Below are positions 18,063 through 26,454 of a stretch of DNA of 64,000 nucleotides, one piece after another. The stretch is from Lysobacter sp. Root690. Lineage in GTDB: Bacteria > Pseudomonadota > Gammaproteobacteria > Xanthomonadales > Xanthomonadaceae. The stretch is from assembly GCF_001427785.1 (NCBI RefSeq), contig NZ_LMHM01000016.1, positions 779,911-843,910 of the forward strand, read 5' to 3'. The notes under the pieces are model-generated. The model had not been told where the DNA came from, made no database searches, and saw nothing but the letters and a program-made list of their open reading frames with translations. The position numbers and the translations under genes are program-made. The first letter of the stretch is position 1. Each line of letters starts with the position of its first letter.

Positions 18063-18853
18063 GCGTTCTTCCATTGCGGCGCGCGCTTTTCCAGGAACGC
18101 GGCCACGCCTTCGACCTGATCCGCGCTGTCGAACAAGTCGACGAAGGCTTCGCGCTCGCTGACCAGCGCGGTCGCATGGGATTGCGAACGCGTGGCCTGC
18201 ACCAGCGCCTTGCACGCGGCCACGCTGGTCGGGCTCTGCTTCTCTGCCGCCTTGGCCCAGGCCAATGCACGCGCTTTCGATTCGCCCTTGCCTACCACGT
18301 CCTCGACCAGGCCAATGCGCAGCGCGGTCGCGGCATCGACGCGCTCGCCGAGCAGCATCATCCGCTTGGCCCAGCCTTCGCCAACCAGTCGCGCCAGGTT
18401 CTGGGTGCCACCCGCGCACGGCAGCAGGCCGACGGTCGCTTCCGGCAAGGCCAGCTGTGCCTGTTCCTCGACGATGCGCAGATCGCAGGCCAGCGCGCAT
18501 TCCAGGCCGCCGCCCATCGCATAGCCGTTGATCGCGGCGATCGACACGCCGCGAAACGCGCTGAGGGTTTCGAAGGCTTCGCCGAAACGGCGTGCCGCGT
18601 CGCGCGCCAGCGCCTTGTCGCCGCTGGCGAACTGCTTGAGATCGGCGCCAGCGGAAAAGAACTTCTCGCCTTCGCCGGTGATCACCAACGCGTACACGTC
18701 GCGCTGCGCATCGAGGTCGCGGACCAGGTCGCGCAAGGCCGCGAGGCTGTCGCGGGTCCAGGTGTTGGCCGGCGGGTTGCTCAGGGTGACCACGGCGGTG
18801 TGGCCGTCGATCTCCAGCTTCAACCCGGTGTAGGACTTCTCGGCAAGACTCAT
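18059..18853 (-). CDS. Enoyl-CoA hydratase
   Basis: A 264-residue crotonase-fold hydratase, probably acting on methacrylyl-CoA in valine catabolism. Motifs are SAGADLKQFASGD and INGYAMGGGLECALACDLRI with the oxyanion-hole Gly residues, then LALPEATVGLLPCAGGTQNL. It overlaps both neighbours by four bases. Position between an acyl-CoA dehydrogenase and a 3-hydroxyisobutyryl-CoA hydrolase fixes its likely step; broader substrate use is possible. Confidence 0.93.
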   Translation of the reverse strand: MSLAEKSYTGLKLEIDGHTAVVTLSNPPANTWTRDSLAALRDLVRDLDAQRDVYALVITGEGEKFFSAGADLKQFASGDKALARDAARRFGEAFETLSAFRGVSIAAINGYAMGGGLECALACDLRIVEEQAQLALPEATVGLLPCAGGTQNLARLVGEGWAKRMMLLGERVDAATALRIGLVEDVVGKGESKARALAWAKAAEKQSPTSVAACKALVQATRSQSHATALVSEREAFVDLFDSADQVEGVAAFLEKRAPQWKNA

Positions 18854-20040
18854 CGCAATTCCTCGTCGGTGTTCAGCAGATGGCGCGCGATGATCACGCG
18901 CATGATTTCGTTGGTGCCTTCCAGGATCTGATGCACCCGGCAGTCGCGCAGCAGGCGTTCGATCGGGTATTCGCGGATGTAGCCGTAGCCGCCGTGGATC
19001 TGCAGCGATTCGTTGCAGATCGCGAAGCCCGCATCGGTGGCAAAGCGCTTGGCCATCGCGCACCACACGGTCGCGTCATGGCTGCCCGCATCGACCTTGC
19101 GCGCGGCGGTATGCACCATCTGCCGCGAGGCGATCAGCTGCGTGGCCATGTCGGCGAGCTTGAACTGCAAGGCCTGGAACTCGGACAGCTTCTTGCCGAA
19201 CTGGCGGCGTTCGCCCATGTAGCGCCGCGCCGCGTCGAGCGCGCCCTGAGCCGCGCCGAGCGAACAACTGGCGATGTTCAAGCGCCCGCCATCCAAGCCC
19301 TTCATCGCGATCTTGAAGCCGTCACCCTCGCGGCCAAGCAGATTGCGCGCCGGCACCCGCACGTCGACGAACGTTATGCTGCGGGTAGGCTGGCTGTTCC
19401 AGCCCATCTTCTCTTCCTTGCGCCCGTAAGTGATGCCGGCGCTGTCGGCGGCGACCGCGAACGCGCTGATGCCGCGCGCGCCTTCGCCGCCGGTGCGCGC
19501 CATCACCACCAGCACGTCGGTCGCTCCGGCGCCGGAAATAAACGCCTTCGCGCCATTGAGCACGTAATGATCGCCATCGCGGACCGCGCGCGTCTTCAGC
19601 GACGCCGCGTCCGATCCGGCGCCCGGTTCGGTCAGGCAATACGAAGCCAGGCGCTGGCCGCTCGCCAGCGATGCGCCCCATTCGGCGCGCACCGCGTCGT
19701 TGGCGTGCGCGGTCAACATCCACGTCGCCATGTTGTGGATGCTGATGAACGCCGCCGTCGACGGATCGATCGCGGCGAGTTCTTCGAACACGATCGCCGC
19801 GTCCAGTCGGGTCAGGCCCGAACCGCCGGCGGCTTCGTCCACGTACAGACCGCAGAAACCCAGTTCGCCCGCCAGCGCGATCGCTTCGCGCGGAAACACG
19901 CACTGCGCGTCCCAATGCGCGGCGTGCGGCGCGAGTTGCGCGAGCGCGAAATCGCGCGCCGCGTCGCGATAGGCGGCTTGTTCTTCGCTCAGTCCGGTCG
20001 GCGCGGCCGCGGTGGCCTGCCAGTGCATGACCGCGGCCAT
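18850..20040 (-). CDS. Acyl-CoA dehydrogenase, probably isobutyryl-CoA specific
   Basis: A 396-residue FAD enzyme. It shows the ACAD signatures YCLTEPGAGSDAASLKTRA (FAD/substrate loop) and QIHGGYGYIREYPIERLLRD, and the C-terminal HQILEGTNEIMRVIIARHLL that carries the catalytic Glu in this subfamily. In this operon it should oxidise isobutyryl-CoA to methacrylyl-CoA. The ATG at 20040 overlaps the mmsA stop (TGATG); a second in-frame ATG lies at 20028. It overlaps the hydratase by four bases. Confidence 0.93.
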   Translation of the reverse strand: MAAVMHWQATAAAPTGLSEEQAAYRDAARDFALAQLAPHAAHWDAQCVFPREAIALAGELGFCGLYVDEAAGGSGLTRLDAAIVFEELAAIDPSTAAFISIHNMATWMLTAHANDAVRAEWGASLASGQRLASYCLTEPGAGSDAASLKTRAVRDGDHYVLNGAKAFISGAGATDVLVVMARTGGEGARGISAFAVAADSAGITYGRKEEKMGWNSQPTRSITFVDVRVPARNLLGREGDGFKIAMKGLDGGRLNIASCSLGAAQGALDAARRYMGERRQFGKKLSEFQALQFKLADMATQLIASRQMVHTAARKVDAGSHDATVWCAMAKRFATDAGFAICNESLQIHGGYGYIREYPIERLLRDCRVHQILEGTNEIMRVIIARHLLNTDEELR

Positions 20041-21563
20041 CACATGAGACTGATCGTGGTATTGACGCCGTGGCCCTGGGTCTCGTCGTCGAACCAGCGC
20101 GCGGTGACGGTCTTGGTCTGGGTGTAGAACATCACCGCCTGCTTGCCGTACGGCCCCAGGTCGCCGAGCTTGGACGCGCGCGAACCGGTGAACGAGAACA
20201 GCGGCACCGGCACCGGAATCGGCAGGTTGATGCCGACCTGGCCGATGTCGATCTCTTCCTGGAACTTGCGCGCCGCCGCGCCCGACTGGGTGAAGATCGC
20301 GGTGCCGTTGCCGTTGGGATTGGCGTTGACCAGCGCGATCGCGTCGTCGAGCGTGTCGGCTTCGAGAATCACCAACACCGGGCCGAAGATTTCTTCGTCG
20401 TAGATGCGCATGCCCGGCTTGACCCCGGAAAACACGGTCGGGCCGATGAAATTGCCTTGTTCGTAACCCGGCACCGACGGCTTGCGTCCGTCGAGTTCCA
20501 GCTTCGCGCCCTGCTCCACGCCCGAAGCGATCAAGGCTTCGACGCGTTCGCGCGCGGCGCAAGAAATCACCGGACCGACATCGGTGCCCGGCTCGGTGCC
20601 GGCATTGACCTTGAGGGTCTTGGCCTTGACGACCAGATCGGCGATCCAGTGCCGCGCCTCGCCCACCATCACCGCGGTCGATGCGGCCATGCAGCGCTGC
20701 CCGGCCGCGCCGAACGCGGCGCCGGCCATGGCGTTGAGGGTTTGCTCCTTGTTCGCGTCGGGCAGAACGACGGCGTGATTCTTCGCGCCCATCATGCACT
20801 GCACACGCTTGCCGGCCAGCGAGGAACGCTGATAGACATGGGTGCCGACCTTGGTCGAACCGACGAACGACACCGCGCGGATATCGGCGTGATCGCAGAT
20901 CGCGTTGACCACGTCTTCGCCGCCGTGGACGACGTTGAGCACGCCCTTCGGAATGCCGGCCTGCAGCGCCAGTTCGACCAGGCGCATGGTCACCAGCGGG
21001 TCCTGTTCGGACGGCTTGAGCACGAAGGTGTTGCCGGTGGCGATCGCCATCGGGAACATCCACAACGGAATCATCGCCGGGAAATTGAACGGGGTGATGC
21101 CGGCGCAGACGCCGAGCGGTTGCAGCAAGGTGTAGGTGTCGACGCCGCCGGCGACGTTGTTGGCCAGTTCGCCCAGTTGCAGGTTGCCGATCGCGGCCGC
21201 GTGTTCGACCACTTCCAGGCCGCGGAACACATCGCCTTCGGCGTCGGGCAGGGTCTTGCCTTGTTCGGCGGTCAGGATCGCGGCGAGCTCGCTCATGTGC
21301 TCGCGGATCAACTGCTGGTATTTGAGGAAGATGCGCGCGCGCGTGCCGATCGCGGTCTTGCGCCAGCTCTTGAACGCTTGCGCGGCCGAGGCGACCGCGG
21401 CGTCGACTTCCTCGCGCGTGGCCATCGGCACGCGGGCCAGCACGACCTGGGTGGCCGGGTTGACGACGTCGCGCCATTGAGTGGTGGTGGACTCGACGAA
21501 TTCGCCGTCGATCAGAAGCTTGACCGTCGCGACCTCGGTCGCAACGCGATGCATTTCGTTCAT
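20040..21563 (-). CDS. mmsA: CoA-acylating methylmalonate-semialdehyde dehydrogenase
   Basis: A 507-residue aldehyde dehydrogenase that converts methylmalonate semialdehyde plus CoA to propionyl-CoA, the last valine-specific step. Features are [20 protein letters not shown], the NAD-binding [21 protein letters not shown], the catalytic Cys in AAGQRCMA, and EEIFGPVLV. Its ATG has GGAGAA nine bases upstream. It is the first gene of a six-gene, fully overlapping minus-strand operon ending in queH. The 150-base stretch before it is occupied by a cobalamin riboswitch and an expression-platform palindrome. Confidence 0.96.
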   Translation of the reverse strand: MNEMHRVATEVATVKLLIDGEFVESTTTQWRDVVNPATQVVLARVPMATREEVDAAVASAAQAFKSWRKTAIGTRARIFLKYQQLIREHMSELAAILTAEQGKTLPDAEGDVFRGLEVVEHAAAIGNLQLGELANNVAGGVDTYTLLQPLGVCAGITPFNFPAMIPLWMFPMAIATGNTFVLKPSEQDPLVTMRLVELALQAGIPKGVLNVVHGGEDVVNAICDHADIRAVSFVGSTKVGTHVYQRSSLAGKRVQCMMGAKNHAVVLPDANKEQTLNAMAGAAFGAAGQRCMAASTAVMVGEARHWIADLVVKAKTLKVNAGTEPGTDVGPVISCAARERVEALIASGVEQGAKLELDGRKPSVPGYEQGNFIGPTVFSGVKPGMRIYDEEIFGPVLVILEADTLDDAIALVNANPNGNGTAIFTQSGAAARKFQEEIDIGQVGINLPIPVPVPLFSFTGSRASKLGDLGPYGKQAVMFYTQTKTVTARWFDDETQGHGVNTTISLM

Positions 21564-21694
21564 GCTCGTTCTCCGTGACGCACACCCGCGGATAAGCGGA
21601 TGTCGCGGAGACGCAAGACGAGACAAGGCGAGGCAACGGCGAACGCAGGCCGACTGCATCAGCTCGTCCGGTTGCCCGCCGCAACATCCGAGGA

Positions 21695-21714
21695 GGACAT
21701 CGCATGCGATGTCC
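21695..21714 (-). promoter_or_regulatory. Palindrome in riboswitch expression platform
   Basis: The perfect palindrome GGACATCGCATGCGATGTCC directly follows the riboswitch, and its first bases coincide with the 3' strand of riboswitch P1. On the mRNA it is followed by CCTCCTC, complementary to a Shine-Dalgarno core. Competition between P1 and this hairpin, possibly exposing CCTCC to pair with the mmsA ribosome site, is a plausible switch mechanism. There is no T-run, so translational control or Rho is more likely than intrinsic termination. Confidence 0.55.
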
Positions 21715-21896
21715 GCCACGGGCCGGTCTCCGGGCTTGCGAGCGATGCCAATGCATCACCCCGACACCTTCCCGCGCGAACGCAGTGGTGAAACGTCGGG
21801 TTTTCTCGCATACCGTTGCGGGGGCAGCGCCGGCCTTGGACGATCCCGTCCGCACCGGCTTCCCGTTTCACCCTGCGCGCCGGTATGGCTTGGCGG
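21713..21896 (-). promoter_or_regulatory. Cobalamin riboswitch
   Basis: Read 5' to 3' on the minus strand, the conserved core of the cobalamin (B12) riboswitch is present in order. GGGAAGCCGGTG lies at 21864-21853, GCTGCCCCCGCAACGGTA at 21828-21811, and CACTGCG at 21787-21781. GGGAAGG follows at 21773-21767 and GCCCGGAGACCGGCC at 21735-21721. P1 can form from CCGCCA (21896-21891) and TGGCGG (21718-21713). Order, spacing and about 184-base length match the family. Such elements normally lower expression when adenosylcobalamin or another cobalamin binds. The downstream gene is mmsA, 150 bases away, with no gene in between. Confidence 0.93.
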
Positions 21897-22039
21897 CAGG
21901 ACACCTGTGGCGTGCGCAGTGTAGTGCCGGGGTACGGCGTGGACAAGCTGCGGGGGCGTATGTGGGGGTTAGGTGATCTGGCGCGCTGTTCGCTTAATCG
22001 GGTCATGTCGCAAGGACGAACCAACGCGACTTCAACGTT

Positions 22040-22200
22040 ATCTTCCAGAACGTCATTCCCGCGAAGGCGGGAATCCAGAGACTTAAAACGTCCTCGCACG
22101 AAAGTCGCTGGATTCCCGCGTTCGCGGGAATGACGTTCTGGAGGACGACGCTGAAGTCTCTGGATTCCCGCCTTCGCGGGAATGACGTTCTTGAAAGAGC
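22040..22200. repeat. Dispersed palindromic repeat cluster
   Basis: Three copies of the family seen at 59-462: a facing pair with GTCATTCCCGCGAAGGCGGG and CCCGCGTTCGCGGGAATGAC, then one more unit preceded by the linker GACGCTGAAGTCTCTGG. It separates the riboswitch leader from the hypothetical gene at 22241. Confidence 0.85.
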
Positions 22201-22240
22201 GTCAATGAGTTCTGTGGATGTGACTTCGAGAAAACGCGCA

Positions 22241-23266
22241 CTACTTCGCACAATCCGAAAGCTGCTTATCCGCATACCACACCGCCCGACGCGCCTGGTC
22301 GTAGGCCATATCCGCAGTGCGCGGCAGGAGTTGTTCGATCTGAATCGGATCGCCGCCGCGCGCCGCGGCATATTCGGCGCGTTGCAGGTCGGCCAAGTGA
22401 ATCAGCACCGGCGCCACCAACGCCTTCAATCGCTGTCGGTCGCAACCCGCCGCGCTCGCTTCCAGTTCGCCGACCCACTTGCGCACGCGCCGGCTGGCTT
22501 CGCCCTGCAGGCCGGGCGCTTTCTCGAACGCGATCGGCGCGGCCTTGTAGGCATCGCCAGTGGCTTCGCTGCCCAGGTCGGAGGGTCGCTCGTGCAAGGC
22601 GGGATTGAAACGCACCGGCGGCGGTGGTCGCGCGCGCACTTCCTGCACCTGTTTGCGATGCGGCAGTTTGGCGATCACCCGCTTCAGGCCTGTCTTGAGT
22701 CTCTTGGTCGCCACCTCGCTCAGGGTGCCGTCGCTTTCCCACTCGCCGCCGAAACTGCTGCCTTCCTCGGGCGCAATCGGATTGCGACGTTCCAAGAGCG
22801 CCTGCATCTGTTTCACACCACGATCGTTCGCGCCACCTGGCGGGTCGCCGTCGGGCTTGCGCATCGGGTCCACGGCGACGCCCGCGGGCAACACGATCTG
22901 TCCGTCGGCTGCGTACAGCCGGCTGGTGGTCGGCGGCGTGGCTGGAGTCGTCGCCGGACGCATCGGCACATCGGGTAGCCGCTCGTTGCGAGGCGGAACG
23001 GAACTCGGAGAGGTTGCCGCGTCAGGGGGAACGCTTCGCGTTGGTTGCGTTGGTTGCGTCGGCGGCACGATAGACAGTGGTTGCGACGGCGACGGCTGCG
23101 CATCGGCGACGACGCGTTCGATATAGATCACGTCCAGCGCCGGCGCGGTCGACGGCAGTTCGGGCATCCGGAACAGCAACCAGCCGCTGAGCAGGCAAAA
23201 CGCGATGGCGATCGACGCGGCGGCGACATGGACGAAGAAGTCCTGCGGAAGCGCTGCCTTCTTCAT
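22241..23266 (-). CDS. Membrane-anchored proline-rich protein, unknown function
   Basis: A 341-residue protein that I do not recognise. One N-terminal membrane helix (about 12-34, VAAASIAIAFCLLSGWLLF) is followed by a long Pro/Thr/Ser-rich linker (about 55-125) and a predicted helical, basic C-terminal domain with Cys residues and repeated Arg/Ala-rich helices. The layout, a helix plus a proline-rich spacer, recalls TonB-like or periplasm-spanning anchors, but no TonB motif is seen. The ATG has AAGGA upstream; in-frame starts further upstream lack it. Confidence 0.65.
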   Translation of the reverse strand: MKKAALPQDFFVHVAAASIAIAFCLLSGWLLFRMPELPSTAPALDVIYIERVVADAQPSPSQPLSIVPPTQPTQPTRSVPPDAATSPSSVPPRNERLPDVPMRPATTPATPPTTSRLYAADGQIVLPAGVAVDPMRKPDGDPPGGANDRGVKQMQALLERRNPIAPEEGSSFGGEWESDGTLSEVATKRLKTGLKRVIAKLPHRKQVQEVRARPPPPVRFNPALHERPSDLGSEATGDAYKAAPIAFEKAPGLQGEASRRVRKWVGELEASAAGCDRQRLKALVAPVLIHLADLQRAEYAAARGGDPIQIEQLLPRTADMAYDQARRAVWYADKQLSDCAK

Positions 23267-23954
23267 TCGTCCTTCGCCGTCGGCGGATTTGATGGATGCA
23301 TCTGATGGATACATGGATGCGTCATTGCGAACGCGGGTACGCCGTGCCCGCCGTGATGCGAAACGCAACGCGGACCGGCCTGTTTTCTATCGGTTGATGC
23401 TCCGCACACGCACACGACGGGACTTGCGGCCGATACGGACATGACGACGGCTGCGCGCGCGGCGTCATCGATCGCATCCGATCATTCAAACGTTCGGCGC
23501 GACCACGGCGGTTTGCAACATCGATGCCGCGCAACCGGCGAGCCGCGATCGTCCGCGCCGCTTTCATCGCTCGGCGAACGTGACGATACAGAGCAAGGTG
23601 CCCGGCAGAGAATAAAAATTCCGTTGGCAAACGCCGCACTCGCGCGTGCCATGGGGCATTCATTCACTATTCGTCGACAGCGGACGGATGAGCGTCGGTG
23701 AGAGAGCGATCAGTACCAGGCTCTATCGTGAGCGGCACGCGATGCCGACACCGAGCCAAACCGAAACGATGCCAGCGGGTCTTGCATGTGGGCTTGCCCG
23801 AGAAGCCCGCGAGATGCCGGCTCGGAGGCATCGCATTGCTCAAGTATTTACGTCGACCACGGGCCTGTACACCCTGCCCGTCGGATCGCGGATCGATCCG
23901 ACCTCGCCCCGCCCGGCGCCGCCACCCGATAAGCGCGACGCCTCGGCGATCGCC
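23267..23954. other. Long intergenic stretch, no gene supported
   Basis: About 690 bases, less GC-rich than its neighbours near 23480-23680. Short open frames on both strands have biased composition, poor starts and no domain signal. I see no tRNA-like fold, riboswitch core or repeat. It may be degraded sequence. Confidence 0.55.
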
Positions 23955-24419
23955 TTACTTACGCCGGAACGCCGGAACCAGCGCGCCTTCGGCCAGCTTG
24001 CCGTTGGACTTCCACACCACGGTCTGCGACGGGAAGTCGCCGCTGCGCACCTGCGCGGTGACCTTGCCGGCCAGCAATTTGCCCACGCCTCCAGCCGAAG
24101 GGTTCCACGCGAACACGCCTTCGCGGCCGTACCAGACCACCGGGGTGGTGGTGTCCAGGCGGCGGTCGGGGCACAAGACGAATTTGCGCTCTTCCAGCGC
24201 CCTCAACGACGCGGCCGGCACCGCGGTGATGCCCGGGCGGCTGCGCTCGGTGGAATGGTCGGGACAGACTTCGGCCGAGCGCGCCATCGCAGCGTCGTAC
24301 ACCTGACGGTCCTTCTGGGCATGGGCCGCCGGGGCGACGGCGAGCATCAGGCCCAGGCTCGACAGGCCCAGCTTCGACAGGCTCAAGCTCGATCCGAACA
24401 TCTGCGATCTGCGACTCAT
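23955..24419 (-). CDS. Small secreted protein, unknown function
   Basis: A 154-residue protein with a signal peptide (LGLSSLGLMLAVAPAAHA-Q, cleavage near residue 35) and a roughly 120-residue mature domain with two Cys residues. It contains VVWYGREGVFAWNPSAGG and SQTVVWKSNGKLAEGALVP, suggesting a compact beta domain. The start at 24419 has AAGGAG five bases upstream; ATG 24401 is an alternative. No family assigned. It is divergent from the toxin-antitoxin genes. Confidence 0.65.
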   Translation of the reverse strand: MSRRSQMFGSSLSLSKLGLSSLGLMLAVAPAAHAQKDRQVYDAAMARSAEVCPDHSTERSRPGITAVPAASLRALEERKFVLCPDRRLDTTTPVVWYGREGVFAWNPSAGGVGKLLAGKVTAQVRSGDFPSQTVVWKSNGKLAEGALVPAFRRK

Positions 24420-24652
24420 GATGACTCCTTGCATTAGGCGTATTCGGTGCCGCTGGTCAACGCGGAACGTGGGCGGGGGCGAAGCATAGCAACCGCAAAT
24501 GGTGATTAGCGTGTCGGCGGCTGGTGCCAGACCATCTAGGTACGGATCGCGACGGGCCACGGATCCATTGTGGCCGGACATCATCGCAGGGGCCGCGACC
24601 AGCCCGTACATTTCTGCGCTATGATCCGTCCAGATCAAGACAGGCCCTCGTC

Positions 24653-25288
24653 ATGAGCAAAGCCGCCAAGACGCCGGCCAAGGCCGCCGGCCGCGCCGCC
24701 GCCAAGCCCTCCGGTCCCGGCAAGACCGCTGTGCGCGAAAGCCGGCTGGACGTGCGCGAAGCCCGCGTCCATGCGCCATCGTCCAAGCGCGGGCGTGGTC
24801 CGTCGGTGAAGGACGCCGCTCCGCTCGAGTTATACGAAGCCCCGGCCACGTTGAACGGCTACATCGCCTATCTGCGCACCGCGACGCCGTTGCAGCGGGT
24901 CGCGGCCGAGCGCGAAGGCGTGCCGGCGCAGGTGGTCAAGCACATGGCCACCAGTATGGATGTTCCGGCGGTGCGCATGTTCAACATCCTCGGCGTCGCC
25001 AAAGCCACCGCCGAAAGCAAGGCCGCGCAGCAGGCGCGAATCGCCGGCGCCAGCGGCCAGGCCGCGCTGGGGGTGTTGTGCCTGCTCGCGATCGTCAAGG
25101 ACATCGTCAAGGAAAGCACCGACGCGGCTACCCAGGATTTCGACTCGGCCAAGTGGCTGGGCCGCTGGATCGAGCAGCCGCAGGCGGCGCTGGGCGGACA
25201 ACGTCCGGCTGATCTGCTCGACACGCCGACCGGCTACAGCGTGGTCGCGCGCCTGCTGGGCTCGCTGCAAAGCGGCGCCTATCAATGA
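24653..25288 (+). CDS. MbcA/ParS/Xre antitoxin-like protein (DUF2384)
   Basis: A 211-residue antitoxin partner of the RES toxin 34 bases downstream. The first 50 residues are Lys/Ala/Pro/Arg-rich and probably disordered. The middle has a Xre-like helical region (ATPLQRVAAEREGVPAQVVK), and the C-terminal MbcA/ParS/Xre domain ends ALGGQRPADLLDTPTGYSVV, the classic DUF2384 motif that contacts the toxin. Such proteins cap the toxin active site and autoregulate transcription. The basic N-terminal extension is longer than usual and could add DNA contacts. Confidence 0.88.
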   Translation: MSKAAKTPAKAAGRAAAKPSGPGKTAVRESRLDVREARVHAPSSKRGRGPSVKDAAPLELYEAPATLNGYIAYLRTATPLQRVAAEREGVPAQVVKHMATSMDVPAVRMFNILGVAKATAESKAAQQARIAGASGQAALGVLCLLAIVKDIVKESTDAATQDFDSAKWLGRWIEQPQAALGGQRPADLLDTPTGYSVVARLLGSLQSGAYQ

Positions 25289-25322
25289 CCGGTGCCATCG
25301 CCACAAGGACGAGGCCGCAACG

Positions 25323-25799
25323 ATGAAACTTTGGCGAATTGCAGGCGAAACCCGCGCCTACCGCGCCGACGACCTGAGCGGCGCGGGCGCGGCCAAATAC
25401 CCGGGACGCTGGAACGACGACGGCCAGCGCGTGCTCTACACCGCCACTTCGTTGGCGTTGGCGGCGTTGGAAACGGCGGCTTATGTCGATGCGCACGGGC
25501 TGCCGTTGAACCGGCACGTGGTGTCGATCGAAGTACCGCCCGCGGTGTGGAAGGCGCGCATCCAGTTCACCCCGCAGGACCTGCCTGGCGGCTGGGACGC
25601 GGTGCCGGCGGGCATGGCCAGCGTGCGCATCGGTTCGCAATGGCTGACCAGCCTGGCCTCGGCGATCGCGCTGGTGCCGTCGGTGATCGTACCGGAGGAA
25701 TACAACGCGCTGATCAATCCCGAGCATCGCGATGCGAAGAAGCTGCGGGCTACGACGGGGAGGAAGTTTCAGTACAACGTGGTGTTTCGGGCGCCTTGA
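25323..25799 (+). CDS. RES-domain toxin (NAD-degrading type)
   Basis: A 158-residue RES-family protein. The N-terminus MKLWRIAGETRAYRADDLSG and the following GRWNDDGQRVLYTATSLALAALE carry the Arg, Tyr and Glu residues of the RES active site; a Ser-containing segment (IGSQWLTSL) follows. Characterised RES toxins of MbcAT/Xre-RES systems break down NAD+ and arrest growth. It is paired with the DUF2384 antitoxin in the usual antitoxin-first order. A simple repeat and palindromic repeats follow. Confidence 0.9.
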   Translation: MKLWRIAGETRAYRADDLSGAGAAKYPGRWNDDGQRVLYTATSLALAALETAAYVDAHGLPLNRHVVSIEVPPAVWKARIQFTPQDLPGGWDAVPAGMASVRIGSQWLTSLASAIALVPSVIVPEEYNALINPEHRDAKKLRATTGRKFQYNVVFRAP

Positions 25800-25813
25800 G
25801 GTTTTGAGATTGG

Positions 25814-25862
25814 GAGTCGAGAGTCGAGAGTCGAGAGTCGAGAGTCGAGAGTCGAGAGTCGA
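25814..25862. repeat. 7-bp tandem repeat, seven copies
   Basis: GAGTCGA is repeated seven times without a mismatch, starting 15 bases after the RES toxin stop codon. Each unit is itself close to palindromic (TCGA). Such a perfect short array is a candidate for copy-number variation. Confidence 0.9.
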
Positions 25863-25973
25863 GTAGAGACTAGTGCTCTGTGCTACTTGCGTGAATCGTT
25901 CACTGCTGCAAGCGATCTATTTTTAAATCACCCGAAGCGACGCCAAGCTCCAATCGCATCGCTCCTTCCTACC

Positions 25974-26161
25974 GTCATTCCCGCGAAGGCGGGCTCCGCT
26001 TTACTTCGGCGAAGCCGAACATCCAGTGACTTCAAGCGTTCTCGCACGAAAGGCACTGGATTCCCGCCTTCGCGGGAATGACGGTTTGAAAGAATCGTGC
26101 TGAAGCCTCTGGATGTTCGGCTTCGCCGAAGTAAAGCGGAGCCCGCCTTCGCGGGAATGAC
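25974..26161. repeat. Perfect 53-bp inverted repeat built from palindromic units
   Basis: Positions 25974-26026 and 26109-26161 are exact reverse complements over 53 bases. Each arm combines the GTCATTCCCGCGAAGGCGGG unit with an extra block (CTCCGCTTTACTTCGGCGAA) absent from the other clusters. The 82-base spacer holds one ordinary unit (26056-26083). Another partial copy follows to about 26200. Confidence 0.9.
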
Positions 26162-26199
26162 TGCTTGAAAGGATCGTGCTGAAGTCTCTGGCTTCCCGC

Positions 26200-26454
26200 T
26201 TTTGCGTCCCTATCTGGCCATCCATGGCCCCATCGTCATCCCTGACTCACCATCGTTCCTGACCGACTACCATCCCTACCGCGCTCCTGCGCTGACCACT
26301 CCTTACGCGGCATCCCTGCATCGATGCGCTCCTTCGCATCCGCGCACCTGCCACTCCTTTTCGCATCCCTGCATCAACAACTCCCTCTCGCATCCTTGCA
26401 CCAACAACCACTCCATAACCAATCACACACCACACAACACCGTCCTCATTCACC
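26200..26454. repeat. Degenerate pyrimidine-rich repeats
   Basis: A low-complexity stretch poor in G on the plus strand. It carries loosely repeated CGCATCC-CTGCA-CAACAACTCC phrases of about 25-30 bases. No gene or structural RNA is supported. Confidence 0.5.

Noticed and set aside
18850-21855. A 1001-codon frame over mmsA and the riboswitch
   Set aside because: Only the last 396 codons (acyl-CoA dehydrogenase) are real; the rest is an Arg-rich shadow of mmsA.
23646-24437. 263-codon plus-strand frame
   Set aside because: It is antisense to the small secreted-protein gene, has no ribosome site and no domain.
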